This document shows positions 26,186 through 34,933 of a stretch of DNA of 64,000 bases, one piece after another; positions within the stretch are counted from its first letter, which is position 1; each line of letters opens with the position of its first letter. The notes beneath the pieces are model-generated. The model searched no databases and was not told where the DNA came from. It was given only the letters and a program-made list of their open reading frames with translations. The translations under genes were made by a program, and so were the position numbers. Source of the DNA: Flavimaricola marinus (GTDB lineage Bacteria > Pseudomonadota > Alphaproteobacteria > Rhodobacterales > Rhodobacteraceae); assembly GCF_900184895.1 (NCBI RefSeq), contig NZ_FXZK01000002.1:310001-374000 (forward strand), given 5' to 3'.

Positions 26186-27085
26186 ATGACAAGCACTTCC
26201 CCCGCCAAGATGCGCAGCGCCCTGACGGCGACCGAACTGAAACTGCGCCGCCAGCAGCGCCGCGGCGCCGCGATCCGCTATGCCGTGCTTCTGGTGTTCG
26301 GCCTGATCATGCTCTATCCGCTGATCTGGCTGATCGGAGCCTCGTTCAAGACCAATTCCGAGATCTTCAGCAGCCCGTCGTTCTGGCCCAAGGAACCGAC
26401 GCTGGACGGCTACATCAACGGCTGGCAGACCTCGACGCCTTACACCTTCGCCCGGTTCTTCATGAATTCGGCGCTGATCATCATCCCCAAGACCATCGGA
26501 ACGGCGATCTCCTGCGTGCTCGTGGCCTACGGCTTTGCCCGGTTCGAGTTTCCGGGCAAGAGGATCCTGTTCGGGACCGTCATCGCCACGCTGCTGCTGC
26601 CCAATGTGGTGACGCGCATTCCGCAGTATCTGCTGTTTCGCGATCTGGGCTGGCTCGACAGCTTTCTGCCGCTCTGGGTGCCGTCGGCGGTCGCGGGGGA
26701 TGCGTTCTTTGTCTTCATGCTGATCCAGTTTCTGCGGGCGATCCCGCGGGACATGGAGGAAGCCGCCCGCGTGGACGGGGCCAACACCCTGCAGACATTG
26801 GTCTTCATCGTCGTGCCGATGCTGATGCCGGCGATCATCTCGGTCTGCCTGTTCCAGTTCATGTGGACGATGAACGATTTCCTCGGACCGCTGATCTACG
26901 TCTCGTCGGTCGAGAACTACCCGGTGTCTCTGGCACTCAAGCTGAGCATCGACACGACCGAAGCCTTCGACTGGAACCAGATCCTCGCAATGTCGGTGCT
27001 GACGCTCGCGCCCTCCTTGCTCGTGTTCTTCGTGGCGCAGAAATATTTCATCGAGGGCATCTCGACCGGAGGGGTGAAGGGCTGA
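26186..27085 (+). CDS. togN: ABC transporter permease, TogN-like (MalG type)
   Basis: A 299-residue CUT1 permease with six predicted helices and the EAA loop EEAARVDGANTLQTLVFIVVP at about 190-210. The first 30 residues are a basic cytoplasmic lead. The ATG at 26186 has GAGGAG and GAGGG upstream and lies 5 nt after togM. Its stop overlaps the ATPase start (TGATG). It pairs with togM to form the translocation pore. Confidence 0.88.
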   Translation: MTSTSPAKMRSALTATELKLRRQQRRGAAIRYAVLLVFGLIMLYPLIWLIGASFKTNSEIFSSPSFWPKEPTLDGYINGWQTSTPYTFARFFMNSALIIIPKTIGTAISCVLVAYGFARFEFPGKRILFGTVIATLLLPNVVTRIPQYLLFRDLGWLDSFLPLWVPSAVAGDAFFVFMLIQFLRAIPRDMEEAARVDGANTLQTLVFIVVPMLMPAIISVCLFQFMWTMNDFLGPLIYVSSVENYPVSLALKLSIDTTEAFDWNQILAMSVLTLAPSLLVFFVAQKYFIEGISTGGVKG

Positions 27086-28203
27086 TGGCTGACCTACAAC
27101 TAAAGACCGTCGAAAAGGTATATGGCAGCGGGTTCAAGGCGGTGCACGGCATCGACCTGACCGTGGAGGACGGGGAATTCATGGTCCTCGTCGGGCCCTC
27201 GGGCTGCGCCAAATCCACCACCCTGCGGATGATCGCCGGGCTGGAGACGGTGACCGGCGGCGAAATCCGGATCGGCGACACCGTCGTCAATGATCTGGTC
27301 CCCGGCAAGCGGGGCATCGCGATGGTGTTCCAGAACTACGCGCTCTATCCGCATATGAAGGTCCGGCGAAACCTGTCCTTCGGGCTCAAGCTCAAGCGCG
27401 AGCCGCAGCAAAAGATCGACCGCGCCACCAACGAGGTGTCGGGGATCCTCGAAATCGAGGAGCTGCTCGACCGCTTGCCCAAGCAGCTCTCCGGCGGTCA
27501 GGCCCAGCGGGTCGCCGTGGGACGGGCCCTGATCAAGAGCCCCGAGGTGTTCCTCTTCGACGAGCCGCTGTCCAACCTCGACGCCAAGCTGCGCGCTTCG
27601 ATGCGGATCCGCATCACCGATCTGCACAAGCGGCTGCGCGACGAGGGGCGTCCCGCGACCGTCATCTACGTGACCCACGATCAGGTCGAAGCGATGACGA
27701 TGGGCGACCGGATCTGCGTCATGAAGGACGGGCACATCATGCAGGTGGCCGATCCGGTGACCCTCTACGAGCGGCCCGCGAACGCCTTCGTGGCCGGCTT
27801 CATCGGGATGCCCGAGATGAACCTCGCACCGGCCGAACTGTCGGCCGACGGGGCTCCGGTGATCACGCTGGCCGGGCAGACGATCCGCATCGGCGCGGGT
27901 CTGGCCGAGCGGCTGACCCGCAGCGACGGGCCGGTGACCTTCGGCATCCGGCCCCAGCATGTCGAGGTGGTGCCCCCCGGCACCGCCGACGCCCTGACCG
28001 GCACCATCCACAATATCGAATTCATGGGACACGAGGTGAACCTTCACCTGACCATCGGCAACACCAATTTCATCGCCGTCGTCCCCAACGACAAATTCGA
28101 CCACAGCATGAAGCGGGGAGACCACGCCGCGCTGCGCCCGAATGGCGCGCGCGTCCATCTCTTCGATCCATCGAGCGATCAGAACATCTCGCTCGGACAC
28201 TAA
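27085..28203 (+). CDS. togA: ABC transporter ATP-binding protein, TogA-like (UgpC/MalK type)
   Basis: A 372-residue ATPase that powers the importer. Walker A is GPSGCAKST (Ala replaces the usual Gly before Lys, a variant common in UgpC/MsmK relatives). The Q-loop is VFQNYALYPH, the signature LSGGQAQR, Walker B VFLFDEPLSNLD and the switch His in YVTHDQ. The C-terminal ~130 residues form the TOBE/OB regulatory domain of CUT1 ATPases. The start overlaps the togN stop by one nt. No sign of loss of function. Confidence 0.9.
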   Translation: MADLQLKTVEKVYGSGFKAVHGIDLTVEDGEFMVLVGPSGCAKSTTLRMIAGLETVTGGEIRIGDTVVNDLVPGKRGIAMVFQNYALYPHMKVRRNLSFGLKLKREPQQKIDRATNEVSGILEIEELLDRLPKQLSGGQAQRVAVGRALIKSPEVFLFDEPLSNLDAKLRASMRIRITDLHKRLRDEGRPATVIYVTHDQVEAMTMGDRICVMKDGHIMQVADPVTLYERPANAFVAGFIGMPEMNLAPAELSADGAPVITLAGQTIRIGAGLAERLTRSDGPVTFGIRPQHVEVVPPGTADALTGTIHNIEFMGHEVNLHLTIGNTNFIAVVPNDKFDHSMKRGDHAALRPNGARVHLFDPSSDQNISLGH

Positions 28204-28229
28204 AAACGACACGTCATAGGGAGGAAAAC

Positions 28230-29492
28230 ATGACGCATTTCAAGACGTTCATTGCGACCGCATTGGCAACCACGGCAATCGGCGGCACCGCCGTGGCCGA
28301 GGAGCTGCGGATGAGCTGGTGGGGCGGCGACAGCCGGCACGAAGCCACTCAGGCGGCGCTGCAGGTCTGCGGCGAGAAATACGGCCACACCATCAGCCCC
28401 GAATTCACCGGCTGGTCCGGCCACTTCGAGAAGGTCGCCACGCAACTGGCCGGCGGCACCGAGGCGGACATCATGCAGATCAACTGGCCGTGGCTGCCGA
28501 TCTTTTCCGAGAACGGCGACGGCTTTGCCGATCTCAATGACTTTGCCGACATCATCGATCTGGAACAATGGCCCGCCCCGCTGCGCGAAGCCTCGTCGCG
28601 CAACGGCGCGCTGAACGGATTGCCCGCGTCCCTCTCGGGGCGGATCTTCTTCTTCAACAAGACCACCTTCGACGCCGCCGGGATCCCGGTCCCGACCACG
28701 ATGGAAGAGCTGATGGCCGCGGGGCCGGTGTTCCGCGACACTCTGGGCGAGGACTACTATCCGCTCGAAGGCACCGGGCTCGACGCCTCGCTGCTGATCC
28801 AGATGATCACCACCCAGCGCACCGGGAAATCGCTGATCAACCCCGAGACCAACGAGGTCCAGTGGACGGCCGCCGATATCCAGGAGAGCCTGGAATACTA
28901 TCAGCAGATGGTCGACAACCACGTGCTGCAGGCATGGCGCGACAAGGCCGCGGCCGGCAACGTCCCGCTGCACGAGAACGTCAACTGGACGCAGGGCCGG
29001 ATCGCGGGCTCGTATCAGTGGGATACGACCTACTTCAAGATCTCGGACCCGCTCGAAGAAGGGCAGGAACTCGTGCCGTCCGGATTGCTGCGGATCGAAG
29101 GCGCGATGAATGACGGCGTCTACCGCAAGCCGTCGATGGTCTTCTCGATCTCGGCCAATTCCGAGCATCCGGAGGCCGCCGCCCAGATCCTCAACTGCCT
29201 GACGACGGAGCCCGAAGGCATCGCCGCCATGGCCTCTGCGCGCGGTGTGCCCTCCGCGGCCGTCGCGGCGGCGCAACTGCTCGACACCGGCGCGATCGAG
29301 CAGATCCAGGTCGATGCCCAGAACATGGTTCTGGCGGCAGAGGCTCCGGCCATCAGCCCGTTCAACGAAGACCCGGACGTCCGTGCCGGCATCGAGGACA
29401 CGCTGGAGCTGTTCGCCTACGGCGAACTGGACAGTGCCGAGGCCGCCGAAGAGCTGCTGATGCTCGTCAACGAAGCTCTCGAAGACAAGTAA
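28230..29492 (+). CDS. togB: Extracellular solute-binding protein, TogB-like
   Basis: A 420-residue periplasmic binding protein. The Sec signal peptide covers residues ~1-23 (cleavage near GGTAVA/EE). The mature part begins with LRMSWWGGDSRHE, and the ATQLAGGTEADIMQINWPWL stretch is typical of oligogalacturonide-binding TogB proteins. It has a good ribosome site (AGGGAGG). A perfect 14-bp intercistronic hairpin follows its stop, as often seen where a binding protein must be made in excess of the membrane components. Confidence 0.9.
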   Translation: MTHFKTFIATALATTAIGGTAVAEELRMSWWGGDSRHEATQAALQVCGEKYGHTISPEFTGWSGHFEKVATQLAGGTEADIMQINWPWLPIFSENGDGFADLNDFADIIDLEQWPAPLREASSRNGALNGLPASLSGRIFFFNKTTFDAAGIPVPTTMEELMAAGPVFRDTLGEDYYPLEGTGLDASLLIQMITTQRTGKSLINPETNEVQWTAADIQESLEYYQQMVDNHVLQAWRDKAAAGNVPLHENVNWTQGRIAGSYQWDTTYFKISDPLEEGQELVPSGLLRIEGAMNDGVYRKPSMVFSISANSEHPEAAAQILNCLTTEPEGIAAMASARGVPSAAVAAAQLLDTGAIEQIQVDAQNMVLAAEAPAISPFNEDPDVRAGIEDTLELFAYGELDSAEAAEELLMLVNEALEDK

Positions 29493-29498
29493 GCGTTG

Positions 29499-29536
29499 CA
29501 AGGCGCCCAATCTGTTCGACCCGATTGGGCGCCTTG
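29499..29536 (+). other. Intercistronic stem-loop after the TogB-like gene
   Basis: Perfect 14-bp stem CAAGGCGCCCAATC (29499-29512) with GATTGGGCGCCTTG (29523-29536) and a 10-nt loop, in the 63-nt gap between the binding-protein gene and GH28. No T-run follows. It fits a 3' stabilising or partial-termination element that raises binding-protein expression relative to downstream genes. Confidence 0.75.
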
Positions 29537-29555
29537 TCCAACCAAAGGACATGCC

Positions 29556-31067
29556 ATGACCACCCTCAGCGTTCTTGCACGGACCGCGTTCAGCGCGACG
29601 GTGATGATCGACGCCTCCCGGGCGCGATATCATCTGGCGCAGCCCGTCGAATGGTCGCTCAACGGTGGCGAACAGAGCGGCGTCAGCACGGTTGTCCCGC
29701 TCTTTCTCGACGGGCTGACCCCGTCGACCGATTATACCTTGCGCGCAGGTGCCCACGAGGTGCGCTTTGCCACCCTGCCCTGTGCCGGTGCCATCGACGC
29801 GGCCGCATTCGGCGTCGCGCCCGGCTCTGCGGACAATGCCGCGGCCTTTGCCGAGGCCGTCGCCGCGGTGCCGCACGGCGGGGCGCTCATCGTGCCACGG
29901 GGGCGCCACATGACGGGGCCGATCTTTCTGAAATCCGACATGACCCTGCATCTGCCCCTCGGCGCGGAAATCGCGACCCACGGCGACCGGACCGATTGGC
30001 CGATCCTGCCGAGCCATGACGCGCAGGGGCGGGTCGTGGGCACATGGGAAGGGCTGCCCGAGCCCAGCTTTGCCGCGCCGCTGACGGCAATCGGCTGCGA
30101 CCGGCTCACCATCACCGGCGGCGGCATCCTCGACGGCGGCGGCGACCGTGGCGATTGGTGGCAATGGCCCAAGGAGACCCGGCAGGACGCCAGACGGCCG
30201 CGCAGCCTGTTTCTGGCCCATTGCACGGATGTGATCCTGTCCGGCCTGACCGTACGCAATTCGCCGTCTTGGACGGTCCACCCCTATCGCTGCCAACGGC
30301 TCACCGCCGCGGCGCTCAGGATCGAGAACCCGGCCGACAGCCCGAACACCGACGGCTTCGATCCCGAAAGCTGCACCGACATCAGCCTTCAGGGGCTTCG
30401 GATCAGCGTCGGAGACGATTGCATTGCGGTGAAATCCGGCAAACGCGGCACCGGCACCGACCGGCGCACCGATCACATCGCTCCGACCCGGCACCTGACC
30501 ATCGCCAACTGCCTGATGCAGGACGGGCACGGCGCGGTCGTCATGGGCTCCGAGATGAGCGGCGACATCACCGATGTCGAGATCACCCGCTGCGAGTTTC
30601 ACGGCACCGACCGGGGGCTTCGGATCAAGACCCGACGCGGCCGGGGCGGCGAGGTGGCTCGGATCGCCCTGCGGGACGTCACGATGCACGGCGTCGGCAC
30701 CGCCATCGCGGTCAATGCCTTCTATTTCTGCGATGCCGACGGCAAATCCGACGCGGTGCAATCGCGTGCACCGGCCCCGGTCGACGAGTCCACCCCGGCC
30801 ATCCGCGACATCACCGTCGAGGACGTGACGATCGCCTCCCTGCGCCATGCGGTGGCGGCGCTTCTGGGGCTGCCCGAGGCGCCGATCCAGCGGGTCCGGC
30901 TCTCGCGCATCGCGGTGGATTACGATGTGAACGCGGTTGCAGGCGAGGTTCTGATGGCCTGCAGGCTCCCGCAGATCAAGCACGGCGGCATCCTGCACAC
31001 ATTTGCCGATATCGAGGTCGACGCACCTCTGGCGCCGATCCTGAAGGAATTCCAAGATGCTGTCTGA
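29556..31067 (+). CDS. Polygalacturonase, glycoside hydrolase family 28
   Basis: A 503-residue GH28 enzyme that cleaves alpha-1,4 bonds of polygalacturonate or oligogalacturonides. An N-terminal beta-sandwich-like domain (~1-75) precedes the parallel beta-helix. All four GH28 motifs are present: NTD (PNTDGFD), DD (VGDDCIAVKSG), HG (GHGAVVMGSE) and RIK (GLRIKTR). No signal peptide is seen, so it probably acts inside the cell as an exo-enzyme on imported oligomers. The start at 29556 has AAAGGA upstream; an out-of-frame ATG precedes it. The 3' end overlaps the GH105 gene by 11 nt. Confidence 0.92.
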   Translation: MTTLSVLARTAFSATVMIDASRARYHLAQPVEWSLNGGEQSGVSTVVPLFLDGLTPSTDYTLRAGAHEVRFATLPCAGAIDAAAFGVAPGSADNAAAFAEAVAAVPHGGALIVPRGRHMTGPIFLKSDMTLHLPLGAEIATHGDRTDWPILPSHDAQGRVVGTWEGLPEPSFAAPLTAIGCDRLTITGGGILDGGGDRGDWWQWPKETRQDARRPRSLFLAHCTDVILSGLTVRNSPSWTVHPYRCQRLTAAALRIENPADSPNTDGFDPESCTDISLQGLRISVGDDCIAVKSGKRGTGTDRRTDHIAPTRHLTIANCLMQDGHGAVVMGSEMSGDITDVEITRCEFHGTDRGLRIKTRRGRGGEVARIALRDVTMHGVGTAIAVNAFYFCDADGKSDAVQSRAPAPVDESTPAIRDITVEDVTIASLRHAVAALLGLPEAPIQRVRLSRIAVDYDVNAVAGEVLMACRLPQIKHGGILHTFADIEVDAPLAPILKEFQDAV

Positions 31068-32112
31068 GTACTTTGATGACTATGCCACCAGATACCGGCC
31101 CTACAAGGGCGGTCGCTGGTGCTATGAAGACGGCCTGATCTATCGCGGTCTGGAACTGCTGCACGTCGAAACCGGCGATCCCCGGTGGCTGGCGCATCTG
31201 CACCGGCTGGCGGACCCGCAGATCGGCGCGGACGGCACGCTCAAGGGCTACGATCTGACCGAGTACAATATCGACAACGTCATGGCGGGGCGCGCCCTGA
31301 TGTATCTCTACGGCCAGACCGGCGAGGCGCGGTATCTGACCGCGGCCGACCATCAGGCCCGGCAACTGGCGACGCAGCCAAGAACCCGGTCCGGCGTCTT
31401 CTGGCACAAGCTGCGGTATCCTTGGCAGATCTGGCTCGACGGGCTCTATATGGGGCATCCGTTCCGGATCGCCCATGCGCAGGTGATCGGAGACGACGCC
31501 GCGGTCGCGGATTCCCTGCGCCAGATCGGCACCGCGCTCGATCTGCTCTTCGATCCGGCCACCGGGCTGCACCGGCATGCCTATGACGAGGCGCGCGAAC
31601 AGCCTTGGGCGGATCCGTGCTCCGGGTTGTCACCGGCATTCTGGGCGCGGGCGATCGGGTGGCTGGCGATGGCACTCGTCGACGTGGCCGACCTCGTGAA
31701 GGCCGATTTCGCGCCCTTGCAGGCCCGGACGACCGCGATGCTGGAAACGATTGCCGCCCTGCGGATCAGGGACGGCCTGTGGCTGCAGGTCATCGACCAG
31801 CCCGGCCTTGCAGGCAACTACCAGGAGACCTCGGCCTCCGCGATGTTTGCCTATGCCTTCGAACGCGGCGCCCGTCTGGGGCTGGTCAGCCCCTTGCCCG
31901 GCCTGACGGACCTGCTCGTGGCGCAATCGGTCAAGCCGCGCTGCAATGGCGGCTTTGAGATGGTCGAGATGTGCGAAGTCGCCGGACTCGGGTGGTATGA
32001 GGGGCGGTTCCGGGACGGCAGCCCCGAATACTACGTCTCCGAGGCGCTCGCCTCCGACGATCCCAAAGGCGTGGGACCGTTGATGATGGCCACGGCGCTC
32101 TCCGGGCTCTGA
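31057..32112 (+). CDS. Unsaturated galacturonyl/rhamnogalacturonyl hydrolase, GH105
   Basis: A 351-residue (alpha/alpha)6-barrel hydrolase of the YteR/YesR family. It removes unsaturated uronic acid from the non-reducing end of lyase products. The diagnostic segments are WQIWLDGLYMGHPFRIAHA (with the catalytic Asp) and PAFWARAIGWLAMAL. No signal peptide, so cytoplasmic. It overlaps GH28 upstream by 11 nt and CE8 downstream by 1 nt. Its presence implies that the operon handles lyase-generated unsaturated oligomers although no lyase gene is in the window. Confidence 0.9.
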   Translation: MLSEYFDDYATRYRPYKGGRWCYEDGLIYRGLELLHVETGDPRWLAHLHRLADPQIGADGTLKGYDLTEYNIDNVMAGRALMYLYGQTGEARYLTAADHQARQLATQPRTRSGVFWHKLRYPWQIWLDGLYMGHPFRIAHAQVIGDDAAVADSLRQIGTALDLLFDPATGLHRHAYDEAREQPWADPCSGLSPAFWARAIGWLAMALVDVADLVKADFAPLQARTTAMLETIAALRIRDGLWLQVIDQPGLAGNYQETSASAMFAYAFERGARLGLVSPLPGLTDLLVAQSVKPRCNGGFEMVEMCEVAGLGWYEGRFRDGSPEYYVSEALASDDPKGVGPLMMATALSGL

Positions 32113-33431
32113 TGCGGCCGCAGTTGACGCCCGCCCAGGCCGAGGCGTTCAGCCGCGACGCGGTGCTGCGGCACACCGGCCGGGCCGGCGCGGACCGGGC
32201 CGACCCTTGGGTGCCGGAGCGGCTGTCGCTGCCCTTCTCGCCGGACTACGTCGTGGGACGCGGGCATCACCGAACCGTGCAGGCGGCCGTCAACAGCGCG
32301 ATCCGGGATGGCAGGACGGGCCGCGTTGTGATCGGGGTGGAGCCGGGCGTGCACGAGGGGCTGATCCACGTGCCGCCGCTGCCGTTTCCCATCACCCTTG
32401 CGGGGCTGGGGCGCCGACCGGAGCAAACGGTGCTCAAGGCGTCGATCGACGCCGAAATGCCCGGGGCGGAATTTGCTACCCGTTTCGAAGCACACGTCTC
32501 CGATGCGCCCGAGGCGGTCCTGTCGATCGTCCGGCGGATCGCTGCGCAAGACAAGATCACGACGGCAAACGCCTCCGTGCTGCGGATCGAATGCGACGGG
32601 TTTCAGCTTCACAACCTGACGGTGCGCAACGGCTATCAGGCCGACCGGGCGCAGGACGGCGCGCATCGGCGCAACGCCGCAGGTCAATTCACCACCGGCC
32701 AGCATCAAGCGGTGGCCGTCCTCGTGGACGGGGCCGACAGGGTCCAGCTACAGGACGTGCATCTGCGCAGCTTTCAGGACACGCTCTACCTGCAATCGCC
32801 CACCAAGGGCACGACCGTGCGAACCCATCTGTCGGGCTGCGATATCGAGGGCGATGTCGATTTCATCTTCGGACAGTCGACGGCGTGGTTCGACGGCTGC
32901 ACGATCCGCTCGCTCGGGACGCGGGCGCCTGAATGCTGGGTCGCCGCGCCTGCCACCGACATCCGCACCCGCTACGGCTTCGTGTTCCACGACTGCGACT
33001 TCGTCCACGACGGGTCGGCGCTGGCGCAGCGGCGGCAGATGCGGCTTGGCCGGCAGTGGTTCGAAGGGGTCCGGGCGACGCCCTACGGGCACCCGACAGT
33101 CGCAGGCTATCGCTGCGATCTGGCAGAGACCTCGGCCTACACCCCGCCGCTGGGCACGATCAGCCGGGCGACGCTGGAGTCCGTCGGCAAATGCGTCATC
33201 CTGCGGTCGCGGATCGGGCGACACATCGATCTTACGACCCCGTGGGACAGCTGGAGCGGCCGAAACTGGGGTCCGCGCTACCGCCCTGCCCTCTACACGG
33301 CGGGCGACATGATGGCGCAATTGGGCGGCTGGCTGGCGCGTCAGCGTATCCGGTATGACGACATTGATCCCGATATGGTCTTTTTGTCCGAGTTCGAGAA
33401 CCAATGGTCGGACCCCGGTCCATCCGGCTGA
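32112..33431 (+). CDS. Pectin methylesterase, carbohydrate esterase family 8
   Basis: A 439-residue CE8 pectinesterase that removes methyl groups from galacturonate. The parallel beta-helix carries the conserved GQHQAVAV, SFQDTLY (Gln and acid Asp), EGDVDFIFGQS (nucleophile Asp) and LGRQW (Arg) segments. It has no signal peptide, so it appears to work on imported methylated oligomers, unlike classic secreted pectinesterases. The length is increased by insertions between the first strands. The ATG overlaps the GH105 stop (TGATG). It is the last gene of the operon; no clear terminator follows. Confidence 0.9.
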   Translation: MRPQLTPAQAEAFSRDAVLRHTGRAGADRADPWVPERLSLPFSPDYVVGRGHHRTVQAAVNSAIRDGRTGRVVIGVEPGVHEGLIHVPPLPFPITLAGLGRRPEQTVLKASIDAEMPGAEFATRFEAHVSDAPEAVLSIVRRIAAQDKITTANASVLRIECDGFQLHNLTVRNGYQADRAQDGAHRRNAAGQFTTGQHQAVAVLVDGADRVQLQDVHLRSFQDTLYLQSPTKGTTVRTHLSGCDIEGDVDFIFGQSTAWFDGCTIRSLGTRAPECWVAAPATDIRTRYGFVFHDCDFVHDGSALAQRRQMRLGRQWFEGVRATPYGHPTVAGYRCDLAETSAYTPPLGTISRATLESVGKCVILRSRIGRHIDLTTPWDSWSGRNWGPRYRPALYTAGDMMAQLGGWLARQRIRYDDIDPDMVFLSEFENQWSDPGPSG

Positions 33432-33982
33432 TCCGGCTGATCGGGCCCCCAGCGGCGGCCACCGGCACTACCCGCCCGCACCGGGCAGAGGCCGGATGAA
33501 GAGCGGCCATGGAACAAAGCAGGCACCCCGCGCGTTGGAACTCCAGAACAGGTGAATGGGTTTTTGGGTCGGTTTTTCCCCATGAAATCGCGGCGCGGAA
33601 CGTATTTATAGAGCATGTCAGCTCCGCCTGGATGGTGAATGGTGGGTGAAACGTAGAAGAGTGTGATATCGCCTGACGTGGCGTGATTTGGTTGCTTGTT
33701 GCATGTGGAGCTGACGCTCGGCCTCTTGTATTCGAAGGTTCACGATTTACCTTAAATGTAGGAAAATTGAGAATTTATTCATTTAGAGTGCTAGAATGAA
33801 TGAAAGTCTCGACTCGGCCTCGAAGATATGCAAGAGGCGCCGATGCATGCGGCCAAGTGGCCGTCATTTCGGGAAATGAAGCACGTCTTCCGGGTCTGGT
33901 GTGGTTAGGACGATTTGGGTCGGTGAAAGTCCGGCAAGTTTGAGACGGGCAATCTCAATCGGTTTACGAAGGGTGTAGGGTT
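33432..33982. other. AT-rich intergenic region between the pectin operon and a CTERM-like gene
   Basis: 551 bp with no supportable gene. The part at about 33650-33830 is clearly richer in A/T than its surroundings and probably carries the promoter of the following gene. A 9-bp inverted repeat GTCAGCTCC (33617-33625) / GGAGCTGAC (33706-33714) spans 80 nt, which is weak evidence for anything. No terminator for the pectin operon stands out. Confidence 0.5.
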
Positions 33983-34840
33983 TTGAGACTGGTAAGGATC
34001 ATCACGATAGCGCTGGCTCCGCTGCTGCTCTCGACGAGTGGTGTCTTTGCTGCGCCTGCTTCCGTCTGGGACGGGCCCGGTCCGCGCGCCTGCATGGGGC
34101 GCTGTTCGGTCGAATGGGCCATGTCGCATCTGAGCGAAGAGCGGCAGGCCGCCGTGGCCGCCGCCATGGAAGAAGCCCCGATGGGCTATTCCATCCCGAT
34201 CACCGACGGCGCGACCTTCTCCATGATGAGCTACTACGATCAGGAACCCCGGGCCGACATGCGCTCGACGGTCGCCGCACTCGACGCACCCGAACCGGCC
34301 ACCGGCTGGCAGTTCGACGGCTGGGCCTTCGTCAAGATCGCCGGCTGCCAGAACTGGGCCGTGCTGCTCGATGCCCCTCCGGTTCTGGACGCGCTCGGCC
34401 CGGCCACGGGCGAGACGCCGCTGCCCACGGCCTACAGCCCCTCCACTGGCCCCGGCCAGACCAGTTTCATCGTGCCGACATCCACGACGACGGTGCCCGG
34501 CACCTCCGGCACGCCCGTCGTGATCGACACATCGGAAACCGTCACTCCGACGGACGAGACCCCGACCCCGACCGATCCGACGACGCCCGTCGATACCGTC
34601 GATCCGGAAACGCCGCCCGTCGTGATCGACGTGGTCGACGTGGTCGATCCCGGTGACGAAATCGATCCGGTCGGGCCCTTCCCGCCGGTCGACCCGCCGA
34701 CGCCGCCGATCATCCCGATCGTCGATCCGGACCCGCCGGTGACGCCGTCGCCGGTGCCGCTGCCGTCGAGCCTCTCCTTCCTGCTGCTCTCGCTGATGGC
34801 GCTGGCCGTCTGGGGAAGGTCCCGCAGGGGGCGCGGGTAG
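33983..34840 (+). CDS. Exported protein with Pro/Thr/Asp stalk and VPLPA-CTERM-like anchor
   Basis: A 285-residue protein starting at TTG 33983 (AAGGG upstream; in-frame stop at 33941). Residues 1-23 are a signal peptide (VFAA). A small N-terminal domain of ~120 residues with three cysteines (ACMGRC, AGCQNW) follows. Then comes a ~120-residue low-complexity stalk of Thr, Pro, Asp and Val. The C-terminus is a sorting signal: PVPLPSSLSFLLLSLMALAVWG then RSRRGRG. This matches the VPLPA-CTERM layout with Ser in place of Ala. It is probably surface-exposed after exosortase processing. The domain is not one I recognise. Confidence 0.8.
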   Translation: MRLVRIITIALAPLLLSTSGVFAAPASVWDGPGPRACMGRCSVEWAMSHLSEERQAAVAAAMEEAPMGYSIPITDGATFSMMSYYDQEPRADMRSTVAALDAPEPATGWQFDGWAFVKIAGCQNWAVLLDAPPVLDALGPATGETPLPTAYSPSTGPGQTSFIVPTSTTTVPGTSGTPVVIDTSETVTPTDETPTPTDPTTPVDTVDPETPPVVIDVVDVVDPGDEIDPVGPFPPVDPPTPPIIPIVDPDPPVTPSPVPLPSSLSFLLLSLMALAVWGRSRRGRG

Positions 34841-34862
34841 GAAGCCTCTCCCTGCCTCCAGC

Positions 34863-34879
34863 CCGGCCGCAATGGCCGG
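34863..34879. terminator. Hairpin between convergent genes
   Basis: CCGGCC (34863-34868) and GGCCGG (34874-34879) with a 5-nt loop, between the convergent CTERM-like and histidine kinase genes. The stem is short with no T-run, so this is a weak candidate. Confidence 0.3.
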
Positions 34880-34933
34880 CAAGGCACCGCCAAGACGTTG
34901 CGCACTGGCAGCAGTCGCCAAGGCCAGATGGCG

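Noticed and set aside
28200..31055. Minus-strand open frame of 951 codons
   Set aside because: It is antisense to the TogB-like and GH28 genes and has no recognisable domain. It reflects GC-rich codon bias of the plus-strand genes.
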